Positions 22,921 through 32,658 of a stretch of DNA of 37,560 nucleotides are shown here, piece by piece; positions within the stretch are counted from its first letter, which is position 1, and each line of letters starts with the position of its first letter. Source of the stretch: Verrucomicrobiia bacterium (GTDB lineage Bacteria > Verrucomicrobiota > Verrucomicrobiia > Limisphaerales > CAIMTB01); contig JAHCBA010000009.1 of the NCBI GenBank assembly GCA_019634625.1, positions 1-37,560 of the forward strand, given 5' to 3'. The position numbers and the translations under genes were made by a program. The notes beneath the pieces were generated by a model. The model worked only from the letters and a program-made list of their open reading frames with translations, was not told the DNA's origin and did not search any database.

Positions 22921-25900
22921 ATGAGGGGGTTTCCTGGCATGGGCCGGGTCGCCTGGACCCGCGTTGGCGAGACCGCGTGGCGCTGGGGGTGCGGGATCGC
23001 CGTCGCCAGCCTGGTCGCAGCGGCCGCCACGGTCCGGTGCGATGCGGGCGAGACGCATGAGGTGCCCTACCTCGGGGAGGTCTGGACCACCGAGGACGGC
23101 CTGCCCGGGAACACGGTCACCTCGATCCTGCAGACGCGGGATGGATTTCTGTGGATTGGGACCTTCAACGGTCTGGCGCGGTTTGATGGGAAGCGGTTCA
23201 CGGTATTCCGGCAGGAGGCGCATCCGGGAATGAGCAGCGAACGGATTCTGTGTCTGACCGAGGACCGGGCCGGGGTGTTGTGGATCGGGACGGAGGGGGG
23301 CGGATTGATGCGGTACGCGGAGGGGGCGTTTTCGAGTCTGACGACGGCGGAGGGGCTGGCTCACGACGTGGTGAGGTCCGTGCACGAGGATGAGCGGGGG
23401 CAGATCTGGGTGGCGACCCTGGGGGGATTGAACCGTGTGGTGGCCGGGCGGGTCGAGGAGCGCCTGGGCAGGGAGCGGGGATTTCCCGGGGAGGAGTTTC
23501 ATGGGCTCGGCTCGGATGCCCAGGGCAACCTCTGGGTGAGCGGGCCACGGTGGCTGGGGATGCTGCGGGACGGTCGCTGGACGCGGTTCGAGGCGGACGA
23601 TCCCGACACGCATGGCGGCGCCGAGTTGCTGGGCGACAGCGGGGAGGACAGCGGGGAGGACAGCGGGGAGTTCCGCTGGCTGCGGCTGCCGCAAGGGGTG
23701 TACCGGATCGATCCTTCGGGCCAGGTTGGATACTATCGCGGGGGGTATGGGGGCACCTTGTGGACGGATCTGGACAACCGGTTGCGGCGTTGGAACGACG
23801 GGCGGGTCATTGGGGCCGAGGCTCACGCCGACCTGCTGCAGACGAAGGTGCGGACACTTTTCGAGGACCACGAGGGAAGCGTATGGGTGGGGACGTGGGC
23901 GGGAGGGCTGGTGCGGTTGAAGGAGCGGCGGGTGACCATGCTGACCCGTCGGGACGGCCTGAGGCACGACGTGGTGATGTCGCTGTGGGAGGACTCGGAC
24001 GGGTCGATCCTGGCCGGATTGAACTGCGGCGGGATCGACGTGCTCCGGGGCGGTCGGGCGACCCCGCTCGAACCGGCCCGGGATCGGTGCGTCTGGTCGG
24101 TGTTGCGGGATCGATCCGGGGTGTTGTGGGCGGGGACGTGGGGGGACGGACTGTTGCGGATCGAGGGCGACCAGGTCGAGACCTGGCGGGCCGGCACGGG
24201 ACTGCGGGACGATGTGGTGCTGTCGCTGTACGAGGATCGGGCGGGCGGTTTGTGGATCGGGACGTATGACAGCGGATTGAGCCATTTGCGGGACGGGCGG
24301 TTCGAGCATTTTGGTTTGGGGGAGGGGCTGACCGGGAAGTTCATCACGTCGATCGTGGAGGATGGGGTTGGGGGGGTATGGGCCGGATCCAATGGGGACG
24401 GGTTGTTCCGCGGGGAGGAAGGTCGCTTTCGTCGGTATGGGCGGGACGACGGATTGCCCAACGAGGGGGTGCGAACACTGTTTCTGGACGGGGAGGGACG
24501 ACTCTGGGTCGGAACGGGCAAGGGCCTGGCGATCTGGAGGAACGGGCGGTTCCACGCCTTCGGGGCGGCGGAGGGGCTGATTTCCGACGTGGTGTACCAG
24601 ATCATCGAGCAGGGTGCGTTCCTGTGGTTGGGGACCCAGCAGGGGATCCTTCGGGTGTCCCGGGACGGCCTGCTGGCGGTGGCTCGCGGGGAGCGGACGG
24701 AAGTGCAGCCCCTGCGTCTGGGCCTGGCCGATGGGATGGCCACGGCGGAGTGCACCGGTGCGTTCAGTCCGGCCGGGCTGCTGGGCCGGGACGGCCGCCT
24801 GTATTTCTCGACCATCAAGGGTGTGGCGGTGGTGGACCCGGCGCGCATCCATCCGAATCGGGTGCCGCCGGCCGTGCAGATCACGGACGTCCGCGTGGAC
24901 GGAACGGATTGGAGCGGCGGGGGCGGATCGGTCAGCGAGGCGGTGCTGCCGCCGGGCACGGAACGGCTCGAGTTCGACTACACGGCGCTGAGCTTTCGGG
25001 ATCCTTCGGCCGTTCGATTCCGGTACCGGCTGGTGGGGTTTGACCGGGACTGGGTGGAGGTGGGATCGCGGCGGACGGCCTATTTCACGAACCTTCGACC
25101 GGGGCACTATCGGTTCCAGGTGATGGCGTGCAACGATGACGGGCTTTGGAACAAGGAGGGGACGGAATGGATCTTCCGGGTGGAACCGCGGTTCCACGAG
25201 ACGCCGGCCTTTTACGTGCTGGCGACGCTTGCGGTGATGGGGGCCGGACTGGGAGCGCATCGCTGGCAGGTCCATCGATGGCGGAGGCGCCAGGCCTGGA
25301 TCGAGAAGGCGGTGCAGGAGCGGACGCAGGCGCTGCGGGAAGAGGTGTCGGTGCGCGAGCGGGCGGAGCAGGAGGCCGAGCAGGCGCGGCTGGCGGCGGA
25401 GTCGGCGAACCAGGCGAAGAGCCAGTTCCTGGCCAACATGTCCCATGAGATCCGGACCCCCATGAACGCGGTGATCGGGATGAGCCATCTTCTGCTCGAA
25501 ACGCCGCTGGGACCGGACCAGCGCGAGTTTGCGAAGACGGTGAAGGAGAGCGGCGAGGCCCTGCTGGAGATCCTGGATGACATCCTCGATTTCTCGCGAA
25601 TCGAGGCGGGAAAGCTCTCGTTCGAGGATCAGGACTTCGATCTGCGACAGGTGCTGGAAGGCACGCTCGACCTGGTGGCGGCGAGGGCCCGGGAGAAGGG
25701 GCTGGCGATGTGGCATCGCCTGGGGCGCGAGATTCCGACGGCGCTGCGGGGCGATCCGGGCCGATTGCGGCAGGTGCTTCTGAACCTTCTGAGCAATGCG
25801 ATCAAGTTCACGTCACGCGGGGATGTGTGGCTTGAAGTGACGACGGTCGAGGATTCGGAGTCGGAGGTGACGCTTGGGTTCGCCGTCCGGGACACCGGCA

Positions 25901-27027
25901 TGGGCATTGCCCCTGAGGCGCAGGCGAGGCTGTTCCATGCGTTTGAGCAGGCGGACAACTCGACGACACGGCGTTTCGGGGGCAGCGGTCTGGGCCTGGC
26001 GATCTGCCGGCGGCTGGTGACCATGATGGGCGGTGAGATCGGTGTGGAAAGCGAGGTCGGGCGGGGATCCACCTTCCGGTTCACGGCACGCCTCCCGAAG
26101 CGGATGGCCGTGGCTTCCACGGACGCCGCGAACGCCCTTCAAGGAGTCCGGGTGCTGGTGATCGAATCCCACGGCGGGCAGCGGGAGGCGCTGGCGTCGT
26201 GGCTGCGCGAAGCGGGTTTGCGATGCGACAGCGCCGTTCCCGACGGTCGGGCCGTCGCCGCGCAGGTGCGGGAGGCGTCGCGGCTCGGCGACCCGTACCG
26301 GTTGATCCTGATGGATGACAACGTGCTGGAGACCGAGCGGGAGGCGGTGATGGCCGTCCGACGGGACGGTTTGGTCGGGCAGCAGGTTCGGCTGGTGGCG
26401 ATGACCCCGCTGGGGCAGCGGACCCGGTCCTTGCGTCCCGGGGAGGACGGATCGGATGCCTGGATGACGAAACCGATCCGGTATTCGACCTTGCTGGAGA
26501 CGTTGGCCGGGGCGCTGGCCGATTTGAGACCGGGGGACGTCGGGGTTTCAGCCGGACCCGCCGACGAGCCGGGTCCGGAGGCCGGACTTCGCGTCCTGCT
26601 GGCCGAGGACAACGCGGTCAACCAGAAGGTCGCCTTGAGGCAGTTGAGCAAGCTGGGCTGCGCCGTCGAGGCCGCGTCCAGCGGTGTCGAGGTGCTGGAG
26701 CGGTTGGCGGCACGGCGGTACGACATCGTGTTGATGGACTGCCACATGCCGGAGATGGACGGATTCGAGGCCACACGGCGGTGGCGGGCGATCGAGGCCA
26801 CGCGGGGCGCGGGGCGGGTGCCGGTGATCGCGCTGACGGCCAACGCGATGCCGGGAGATCGGGACGGCTGCCTGCGTGCGGGAATGGACGATTACATGTG
26901 CAAACCCGTGCGGATCGAGACCCTTCGGGCCGCGCTGAGGCGATGGGGGCCGGGGAGGGGGCAAGGGGAGCACTGCGGGGTCCAGGGAGGGGCCATGGAG
27001 GCTGGCGGTTGGGGGGCCACACCGTAG
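22921..27027 (+). CDS. Periplasmic beta-propeller hybrid sensor histidine kinase
   Basis: A 1368-residue hybrid kinase. An N-terminal signal segment lies at about 18-40. About fourteen Reg_prop blades (about 50-650) carry motifs such as [23 protein letters not shown] and [18 protein letters not shown] domain follows (about 690-757) and a TM helix (about 762-783). Then come a coiled coil, HisKA with H842 ([15 protein letters not shown]), HATPase_c (DTGMGI at 991, GGSGLGL) and two receivers. REC1 (D1132) lacks the usual acidic pair (VLVIESHGG). REC2 (D1273, [11 protein letters not shown]) looks complete. Unlike Bacteroides hybrid systems it has no AraC-type DNA-binding end, so a separate output protein is implied. 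ATG 22921 was chosen with GGAG about 8 nt upstream. Confidence 0.9.
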   Translation: MRGFPGMGRVAWTRVGETAWRWGCGIAVASLVAAAATVRCDAGETHEVPYLGEVWTTEDGLPGNTVTSILQTRDGFLWIGTFNGLARFDGKRFTVFRQEAHPGMSSERILCLTEDRAGVLWIGTEGGGLMRYAEGAFSSLTTAEGLAHDVVRSVHEDERGQIWVATLGGLNRVVAGRVEERLGRERGFPGEEFHGLGSDAQGNLWVSGPRWLGMLRDGRWTRFEADDPDTHGGAELLGDSGEDSGEDSGEFRWLRLPQGVYRIDPSGQVGYYRGGYGGTLWTDLDNRLRRWNDGRVIGAEAHADLLQTKVRTLFEDHEGSVWVGTWAGGLVRLKERRVTMLTRRDGLRHDVVMSLWEDSDGSILAGLNCGGIDVLRGGRATPLEPARDRCVWSVLRDRSGVLWAGTWGDGLLRIEGDQVETWRAGTGLRDDVVLSLYEDRAGGLWIGTYDSGLSHLRDGRFEHFGLGEGLTGKFITSIVEDGVGGVWAGSNGDGLFRGEEGRFRRYGRDDGLPNEGVRTLFLDGEGRLWVGTGKGLAIWRNGRFHAFGAAEGLISDVVYQIIEQGAFLWLGTQQGILRVSRDGLLAVARGERTEVQPLRLGLADGMATAECTGAFSPAGLLGRDGRLYFSTIKGVAVVDPARIHPNRVPPAVQITDVRVDGTDWSGGGGSVSEAVLPPGTERLEFDYTALSFRDPSAVRFRYRLVGFDRDWVEVGSRRTAYFTNLRPGHYRFQVMACNDDGLWNKEGTEWIFRVEPRFHETPAFYVLATLAVMGAGLGAHRWQVHRWRRRQAWIEKAVQERTQALREEVSVRERAEQEAEQARLAAESANQAKSQFLANMSHEIRTPMNAVIGMSHLLLETPLGPDQREFAKTVKESGEALLEILDDILDFSRIEAGKLSFEDQDFDLRQVLEGTLDLVAARAREKGLAMWHRLGREIPTALRGDPGRLRQVLLNLLSNAIKFTSRGDVWLEVTTVEDSESEVTLGFAVRDTGMGIAPEAQARLFHAFEQADNSTTRRFGGSGLGLAICRRLVTMMGGEIGVESEVGRGSTFRFTARLPKRMAVASTDAANALQGVRVLVIESHGGQREALASWLREAGLRCDSAVPDGRAVAAQVREASRLGDPYRLILMDDNVLETEREAVMAVRRDGLVGQQVRLVAMTPLGQRTRSLRPGEDGSDAWMTKPIRYSTLLETLAGALADLRPGDVGVSAGPADEPGPEAGLRVLLAEDNAVNQKVALRQLSKLGCAVEAASSGVEVLERLAARRYDIVLMDCHMPEMDGFEATRRWRAIEATRGAGRVPVIALTANAMPGDRDGCLRAGMDDYMCKPVRIETLRAALRRWGPGRGQGEHCGVQGGAMEAGGWGATP
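23635..23670 (+). repeat. Three perfect 12-nt tandem repeats inside the propeller kinase
   Basis: GACAGCGGGGAG occurs three times without mismatch and encodes DSGE x3 at residues 239-250. The unit is a multiple of three, so copy-number change would keep the frame. It sits in a loop between propeller blades. Confidence 0.85.
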
Positions 27028-27117
27028 CGTGCTGGGGATTGGAGGGGAGCGATGCGCGAGGTGGTGGGATGGGACGGGTGGAGGGTTGCGGCCGGCTGAA
27101 GCCGGGACACCGAACGC

Positions 27118-27278
27118 GGTGCATCCCCAAGTTGTCGGTGAGGAGGCAGCAAATCGGAGGGACGAGCTCTGCGAGTCCACAACCCAACGCTCCACACCGT
27201 TGCGGCCTCGTGGAACCCGGCCCTCCGAGGCGATGCTTCGCGAAGTTCGCGCCTCTACCGACAACTCCGGGATGCACG
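27118..27278 (-). repeat. Dispersed nested inverted-repeat element, copy 4 (full length)
   Basis: A full 160-nt element. The outer arms GTGCATCCCCAAGTTGTCGGT (27119-27139) and its partner at 27257-27277 pair at 19 of 21 positions. The inner arms 27155-27175 and 27207-27227 pair at 16 of 21. The apex has a 5-bp CAACG/CGTTG stem. It is about 87 percent identical to copy 5 by hand alignment with no gaps. It lies 90 nt after the kinase stop and 64 nt before the lipoprotein start. Confidence 0.9.
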
Positions 27279-27341
27279 GCCGGACGGGACCGGGCGGTTT
27301 GCCCCTTGAAGGGTTGCGGGCCTTTTGTTTGCATCTGGCCC

Positions 27342-27722
27342 ATGAAGAATTTTGCGGCCGCTTGCGTGCTGCTGATCGCCTTGTTGACCACGGCCACCGG
27401 CTGTTACAGGACGCTCGACGACCGCTCCCGGGCAGGGGTGCCCTTCGGCAAGGACCGGATCAGCGGGCAGTACGAGCGTTCGGTGGACAAGGTGCAGGAG
27501 GCGGCGCGTCGGGTCCTGGCGTACAACGGGCAACTGGTGAGCGACGACATTGTGAACCGCGTCCTGGTGGGCCGGGTGGACACGCGGACGGTCTATGTGG
27601 GCCTGACCGAGCTGCAACCGAACCTGACCGGAGTGACCGTGCAGGCGCGACGGCAGGGGGGCGGGACCGACATCGATCTGGCGGCGCAGATCGAGAAGGA
27701 GATCGCGCTGAACCTGCGGTAG
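27342..27722 (+). CDS. Small lipoprotein, DUF3568-like
   Basis: A 126-residue predicted lipoprotein. The signal KNFAAACVLLIALLTTATGC ends in a weak lipobox (ATGC, acylated C21). The mature part resembles the DUF3568 pattern: a helix (YERSVDKVQEAARRVLAYNG), then alternating strands (NRVLVGRVDTRTVYVGLTEL, TGVTVQAR) and a final helix (DIDLAAQIEKEIALNL). It is a small alpha-beta fold of unknown function found in many verrucomicrobial envelopes. ATG 27342 was chosen because the signal peptide starts there; longer in-frame versions would read through the repeat element. It stands alone between two signalling genes. Confidence 0.8.
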   Translation: MKNFAAACVLLIALLTTATGCYRTLDDRSRAGVPFGKDRISGQYERSVDKVQEAARRVLAYNGQLVSDDIVNRVLVGRVDTRTVYVGLTELQPNLTGVTVQARRQGGGTDIDLAAQIEKEIALNLR

Positions 27723-27826
27723 GGCGCGAAGTCAGAGCCGGCCCGGCGGGTTCACGCCATGGATGTCCGGCGGTAGGGCGGAGCCTGGGGTGGGACTCTT
27801 CGCGGAGATGCCGCGGGTTCGAGATT

Positions 27827-29779
27827 TCACGCCTGGGCTGGCGGGTGGCCTGCGGTCAGCACATTGCGGAGGACGGTCAGGAGCGTTTCCGCCGAGTAGG
27901 GCTTGGCGAGGAAGTGCTGCACTCCGACGGCGTTGGCCCGGTCAACGTTTTCCCCCCCGGTGATGCCACTGGCGGCAATGACCCGAACCGCGGGGTGGAT
28001 GCGCCGGAGGACCTGGATCATCGCTGGACCGTCCATGACGGGCATCATCATGTCCGTGAGGACGAGGGCGATGGACGAGGGGGACTGCTGGGCAAAGAGG
28101 GAGACGCCTTCCGCACCGTTGGCGGCGGTGAGGACGCGGTAGCCGAAGGCTTGGAGAGTCTGGGCGGTGACCTGGCGGATGATGGGTTCGTCATCGACCA
28201 CCAGGATGGTTTCCCCGTTGCCTTGCGGCAGGGGTTCGAAGCGGGTCGAGCCTGGGGCATCGGCGGATGGGGAGAGGTGGGCGGGGAGATAGACGCGAAA
28301 CCGGGTGCCGATGTCCCGATCGCTGTACACCCGGATGAAGCCTCCGTGGCTCTTGACGATGGCCAGTGCCAGGGAGAGGCCGAGTCCGGTGCCGGCACCG
28401 ATTTCCTTGGTGGTGAAGAACGGTTCGAAGACGCGATCCAGGTCGGCGGTGGCGATGCCGGTGCCGGTATCCTCGACCTCGACGACCACGTGGGGTCCGG
28501 TCCTGGCATCGAGGTTCATGGCGGCGTAGGCCGCGTCGATGTCGGTATTGCGGACGCGGAGGTGCAATCGCCCGCCCTCGGGCATCGCGTCGCGGGCGTT
28601 GAGGCAGAGATGGAGCAGGACCTGGTGCAGTTGGGCGGGATCCCCCAGCACGGACCAGGGGTTCGGGTCGAGCACAGCGTGGATGGCAACGGATGAGGGG
28701 CAGGCTTCGCGGGCGGTTCTCTGGATGTCCCGGATCAATCGATCCAGGCGGACCTCGATGCGCCGGCCCGGGACACCGCGGGCGACCGAAAGCACCTGGT
28801 TGACGAGGTCCACGCCGCGACGGGCGCAATCGGCGATGGTGTCGAGGATCTGCCGGGCCCTGGGTTCGGTGAGTTCGGTGTCGAGCAGGCCCAGGCCGAG
28901 CAGGATTGGGGAGAGGATGCCGTTGAGATCGTGGGCGATGCCGGTGGCGAGGGTGCCGATGCTCTCGGATCGCCGGGCCCGGAGGACCTCCTGCTCGAGG
29001 CGCTTGCGTGAGGTGATGTCCTGAACCGTCCCGGCCAGGGCGACGGCGCGGCCGGAGGGGTCCTTGATGAGCACCGCCCGTTCATGGACGTGCCGGACAT
29101 CGCCGTCCGGCCGGACGATGCGGTGTTCGAGATCCAGGGGTCCATCGCCGCGCAGGGCGCGTTCGCGGGCGGCCAGGAGCTGGTCCCGGTCGTCCGGATG
29201 GACGCGGGAGAAGAAGGCATCGGAACCGGCCTCTGTGGGGGCATCGGGATCGACGCCAAAGATGCGATAGATCTCCTCCGACCAGACCAGCCGGTTGTCG
29301 CCGAAGTGACGTTGCCAACTGCCCACCTGGGCAATGCGCTGGGCGGTTTCCAGGAGGCGACGGGTGTCGCGAAGGCTGTCGGCCGTGCGTTTCTGGCGCA
29401 GGAAGACCCGGATGCAGGCGAGCAGTTCGGTGTCGGAGACGGGACGCCTGACGGAGCCATCGGCGCCGGCATCCAGGAGGGGGACCAGTCGTTCCGCCGG
29501 AACGGCCGGGGCGGCGAGGAACACGACGAAGACACCGGCAAGGCGTGGGTCGGACTTGAGGGCGGCCACGAACTGGACGCAGGGGAAGTCCGGGGCGTCG
29601 GGTTCGACGAGGACCAGGTCGGGACGCCATGCCCGGGCGCGGTCCAAGGCGGCGTTGCTGGCCGGAGCGGCCTCGGTGTCGATGCCGGCACCCTTCAGGA
29701 GGGCGACGGTTTCCGGTGCGGGACCGACGACGAGTACCCGGGTGTCGGAGGCGGAGTCCTGAGCGATCGGAGGCGCCAT
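27827..29779 (-). CDS. REC-PAS-histidine kinase-REC hybrid sensor
   Basis: A 650-residue cytoplasmic kinase with no TM helix. An N-terminal receiver-like domain (about 13-128) has E59 where the phospho-aspartate should be (LVLVEPDAPDF), no acidic pair, and R instead of the conserved Lys (RRPVSD). A PAS/PAC follows (about 150-258: VWSEEIYRIFGVDP, GTVQDITSRKRLE). HisKA holds H283 (LATGIAHDLNGIL). HATPase_c carries N394, DTGTGI and GTGLGLSLA, and resembles the NtrB/HWE-adjacent class. A normal C-terminal receiver has D576 (VLTDMMMPVMDG) and K626. It is divergent from the four-gene signalling operon, with 336 nt between. Confidence 0.9.
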   Translation of the reverse strand: MAPPIAQDSASDTRVLVVGPAPETVALLKGAGIDTEAAPASNAALDRARAWRPDLVLVEPDAPDFPCVQFVAALKSDPRLAGVFVVFLAAPAVPAERLVPLLDAGADGSVRRPVSDTELLACIRVFLRQKRTADSLRDTRRLLETAQRIAQVGSWQRHFGDNRLVWSEEIYRIFGVDPDAPTEAGSDAFFSRVHPDDRDQLLAARERALRGDGPLDLEHRIVRPDGDVRHVHERAVLIKDPSGRAVALAGTVQDITSRKRLEQEVLRARRSESIGTLATGIAHDLNGILSPILLGLGLLDTELTEPRARQILDTIADCARRGVDLVNQVLSVARGVPGRRIEVRLDRLIRDIQRTAREACPSSVAIHAVLDPNPWSVLGDPAQLHQVLLHLCLNARDAMPEGGRLHLRVRNTDIDAAYAAMNLDARTGPHVVVEVEDTGTGIATADLDRVFEPFFTTKEIGAGTGLGLSLALAIVKSHGGFIRVYSDRDIGTRFRVYLPAHLSPSADAPGSTRFEPLPQGNGETILVVDDEPIIRQVTAQTLQAFGYRVLTAANGAEGVSLFAQQSPSSIALVLTDMMMPVMDGPAMIQVLRRIHPAVRVIAASGITGGENVDRANAVGVQHFLAKPYSAETLLTVLRNVLTAGHPPAQA

Positions 29780-30115
29780 GAGTCAGGAGGGATGCGAACG
29801 GGTCGGCGCCAGGGTGGGGCGGGGCGGGCGATCGTCGATGGACAGGGATTCAGGCATGGGAGGGGCGGTTGATGACCCACCCTGAGCCGCGGGTGCTGTG
29901 CCGCACGCCGGGGACGGCTCGAAGGGTCTATCGGTACGTCAGGTGCGAAGCTTGAATCCGTATGCCGGGGCTGACGACCTGGAGGAGGCGAGGGGACCAA
30001 GTGGAGCGGGTTAAAGGATGCCGGAATCCGGACCGATAGTCCCCTTGGCGCAGGACCGTCCCGGAACCCCGGGGTGGGCGTCGCCATGCGGCGCCGGAGA
30101 GGCGCCTCGACGACC
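29780..30115. other. Divergent intergenic region between signalling genes
   Basis: It is about 336 nt between the minus-strand kinase and the PAS kinase operon and must hold both promoters. I found no convincing -35/-10 pair or long palindrome. Some open frames cross it but lack start sites or domains. Confidence 0.5.
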
Positions 30116-31453
30116 ATGATCGCGGCACCCAACCTTCCTCCGACCCGCCTGACGGACGTGATGGGTGCGCCAGGTGCCGAGGTGCCGGGCGGGGCCGTCG
30201 AAGCGCCCTCGGATGCGCTGTATCGATCCCTGATGGAGACGCTGCCGCACAGCGTCTTCCGCAAGGATCGGGCCGGGCGCTTCACCTTCGTCAACCGGCA
30301 GTTCTGCGAGACCCTTCGACTGGCCCGGGAAGGAATCCTGGGTCACACGGATGCCGACCTTTTCCCGGCGGCGCTGGCGTCGAAGTTCTCCGCGGACGAC
30401 CAGCGGGTGATGCAGACGCGGCGGCCGCTGGTCACCGTGGAGGAGCATACGGAACCCGGAGGCGGTCGGATTGTGGTGGAAGTGACCAAGCATCCGCTGC
30501 TGGGCGGCAACGGGGAGGTGTGCGGGGTTCAGGGGATGTTTGTGGACATCACGGACAGGGTGGAGGCGGACCGTGAACGCAGGCGGATCGAGGTTCAGCT
30601 CAGGCACTCGCAGAAGATGGAGGCGGTTGGGCAGCTGGCCGCCGGGATTGCGCACGAGATCAACACGCCGACGCAGTTCATTGGGGACAACATCCGGTTC
30701 CTGAAGGATTCCTTCGAGGACCTGCGTTCGGCGCTGGAGGCGTACGGGCGCCTTTTCGAGGCGGTTCAAACGGGCAGTCCGGTCCCGAAAGCGTTGCTGG
30801 ACGAAGTCGGCGCATGGGTCGCCCGGGCCGACATCCCGTATCTGATTGAGGAGATCCCCACGGCCCTCCGGCAGTCCCTCGACGGGGTCACGCGCGTGGC
30901 GACGATCGTCCGGGCCATCAAGGACTTCTCGCATCCCGGCGGCGAGGACAAGACGCCGACGGACCTCAACCGGGCGATCGACAGCACGCTGACCGTCTCG
31001 CGCAACGAGTGGAAGTATGTGGCGGAGATCGTGACGGACTTCGATCCCGGGCTCCCGTGCGTGCCCTGTCTGCCCGGGGAATTCAACCAGGTGATCCTGA
31101 ACCTGGTGGTCAATGCCGCCCACGCCCTTGGGGACGCCATGAAGGAGCGGGGCGGCGCCAAGGGAACCATCACCGTCCGGACGCGGCGGGCCGGCGATTT
31201 TGCGGAGGTGCGCGTCGAGGACACCGGAACCGGCATTCCGGAACAGGCGCGGGGACGGGTGTTCGAGCCGTTCTTCACCACCAAGGAGGTCGGACGGGGG
31301 AGCGGCCAGGGTCTGGCCATCGCGCATTCGGTGATTGTCGAGAAGCACGGGGGCTCCATCCGGTTCGAGACCGAATCCGGACGTGGAACGACCTTCATCA
31401 TCCTCCTGCCGCTCCATGTGGCGGACGAGGGAACCCTGAGCCTGCGTCCATGA
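30116..31453 (+). CDS. PAS-domain sensor histidine kinase, first gene of signalling operon
   Basis: A 445-residue soluble kinase. A PAS fold (about 34-148) has the typical ends SLMETLPHSVFRKDRAGRFT and GVQGMFVDITDRVEADR. The coiled coil RRRIEVQLRHSQKMEAVGQL leads into the histidine box AAGIAHEINTPTQFIGDNI (H180), the ZraS/NtrB-like form. After a 100-residue helical insert comes HATPase_c with N (ILNLVVNAAHAL), DTGTGI and GSGQGLAIAHSVI. ATG 30116 is used; GTG 30074 and ATG 30086 are in frame too. The stop overlaps the next start (ATGA), implying the kinase and the HDOD regulator are made together. Confidence 0.87.
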   Translation: MIAAPNLPPTRLTDVMGAPGAEVPGGAVEAPSDALYRSLMETLPHSVFRKDRAGRFTFVNRQFCETLRLAREGILGHTDADLFPAALASKFSADDQRVMQTRRPLVTVEEHTEPGGGRIVVEVTKHPLLGGNGEVCGVQGMFVDITDRVEADRERRRIEVQLRHSQKMEAVGQLAAGIAHEINTPTQFIGDNIRFLKDSFEDLRSALEAYGRLFEAVQTGSPVPKALLDEVGAWVARADIPYLIEEIPTALRQSLDGVTRVATIVRAIKDFSHPGGEDKTPTDLNRAIDSTLTVSRNEWKYVAEIVTDFDPGLPCVPCLPGEFNQVILNLVVNAAHALGDAMKERGGAKGTITVRTRRAGDFAEVRVEDTGTGIPEQARGRVFEPFFTTKEVGRGSGQGLAIAHSVIVEKHGGSIRFETESGRGTTFIILLPLHVADEGTLSLRP

Positions 31454-32658
31454 AAACCCGGGTGCTGTTTGTCGATGACGAGCCGCTCATCCTCCAGGGA
31501 TTGCAGCGGATGCTCCGCAGCCAGCGTCATGAGTGGGACATGACCTTTGTCGAGAGCGGCGACGAGGCCATGGCGCGCATGGATCAGCAATCCTTCGACG
31601 TGGTGGTGTCGGACATGCGGATGCCCGGCATGGACGGCGCGTCGCTTCTCAACCGGGTGCGGGAACGCCATCCGGAGACGCTGCGATTCATCCTCTCGGG
31701 CCATGCCGATCAGGACATGGTGATGCGCTGCGTCGGATCCACGCACCAGTTTCTATCGAAGCCCTGCGACCCGGACGCGCTGCGGACCACCATCGAACGG
31801 GCGCGGCGTCTGGCGGGGACACTGCACGGCGACGCCCTGGGGCGACTGGTCGGGCGCCTGGAGCACCTCCCGAGCCTCCCGTCCCTGTATGTCGAGATCG
31901 TGGACCGCCTGCGCGATCCGGAAGTCTGCACCGACGATGTGGCGGCGGTGGTCGCCAAGGACGTGGCGATGACGGCGAAGATGCTGAAGCTGGTGAACTC
32001 GGCGTTCTTCGGACTTGGCCGTCCCATCGCCAGCCCGGCGGAAGCGGTGTCCTACCTCGGGATCGAGACCATCAAGTCCCTGGTGCTGACGATGCATGCG
32101 TTTGCCCAGTACGAGGGGACGTCCGTTCCGGCGGAGTTCATGGGGCAACTCTGGAGTCACAGTCTGGAGGTGGCGGGCGCCGCCAGGACGATCGCAGGGG
32201 CGGAGGCCGCCGGCCGGCACATCGAGGAGGAGGCCTTCGGGGCGGGCATGCTGCACGATGTCGGCAAGTTGATCCTGATGTGCAACGTCCCCGACGAGTG
32301 CGCGCTTGCGCGGCGCCTGGCGGAGCAGGAATCCATTGCGTTGTGGGAGGCGGAGACCCGGGTGCTGGGGGCGTCCCACGCCGACGTTGGAGGGTACCTT
32401 CTCGGCCTTTGGGGTCTCCCCGCTCCGGTGGTGGAGGCCATCGCCCTGCATCACGCCCCGCAGTCGTCGCCCACCCGGGCCTTCGGACCGCTGGCCGCGG
32501 TCCACGCCGCCAACCTGCTGGCAAAGCCCGTGAACGGCGTCGCGGCCATGCTGCGGGGGAACCTGGACTCCGAATACCTGGAAGCCATCGGGTGCGCGGC
32601 CCGGGCCGGGCACTGGCGCGCCGTCCTTCAAAACCCGGCACCGCGAAACCATCCATGA
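31450..32658 (+). CDS. Response regulator with HDOD output domain
   Basis: A 402-residue regulator. The receiver (1-118) is complete: VDDEP acidic pair, phospho-acceptor D55 (VVVSDMRMPGMDG), S/T in ILSGHA and Lys in LSKPCD. The HDOD domain (about 125-330) starts at LPSLPSLYVEIVDRL, with AKDVAMTAKMLKLVNSAFFGL and SYLGIETIKSLVL, and keeps GMLHDVGKLILM. HDOD proteins control motility, c-di-GMP or competence in several bacteria, usually by protein binding rather than catalysis. ATGA overlaps occur on both sides, coupling it to the upstream kinase and the downstream degenerate HD-GYP regulator. Confidence 0.9.
   Translation: MKTRVLFVDDEPLILQGLQRMLRSQRHEWDMTFVESGDEAMARMDQQSFDVVVSDMRMPGMDGASLLNRVRERHPETLRFILSGHADQDMVMRCVGSTHQFLSKPCDPDALRTTIERARRLAGTLHGDALGRLVGRLEHLPSLPSLYVEIVDRLRDPEVCTDDVAAVVAKDVAMTAKMLKLVNSAFFGLGRPIASPAEAVSYLGIETIKSLVLTMHAFAQYEGTSVPAEFMGQLWSHSLEVAGAARTIAGAEAAGRHIEEEAFGAGMLHDVGKLILMCNVPDECALARRLAEQESIALWEAETRVLGASHADVGGYLLGLWGLPAPVVEAIALHHAPQSSPTRAFGPLAAVHAANLLAKPVNGVAAMLRGNLDSEYLEAIGCAARAGHWRAVLQNPAPRNHP

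Noticed and set aside
22843-25716. 957-codon minus-strand open frame
   Set aside because: It is antisense to the propeller kinase, low in complexity and without a plausible start or domain.
22921-27027. Classical hybrid two-component regulator with AraC output
   Set aside because: The C-terminus after the second receiver is a short Gly-rich tail; no helix-turn-helix is present.
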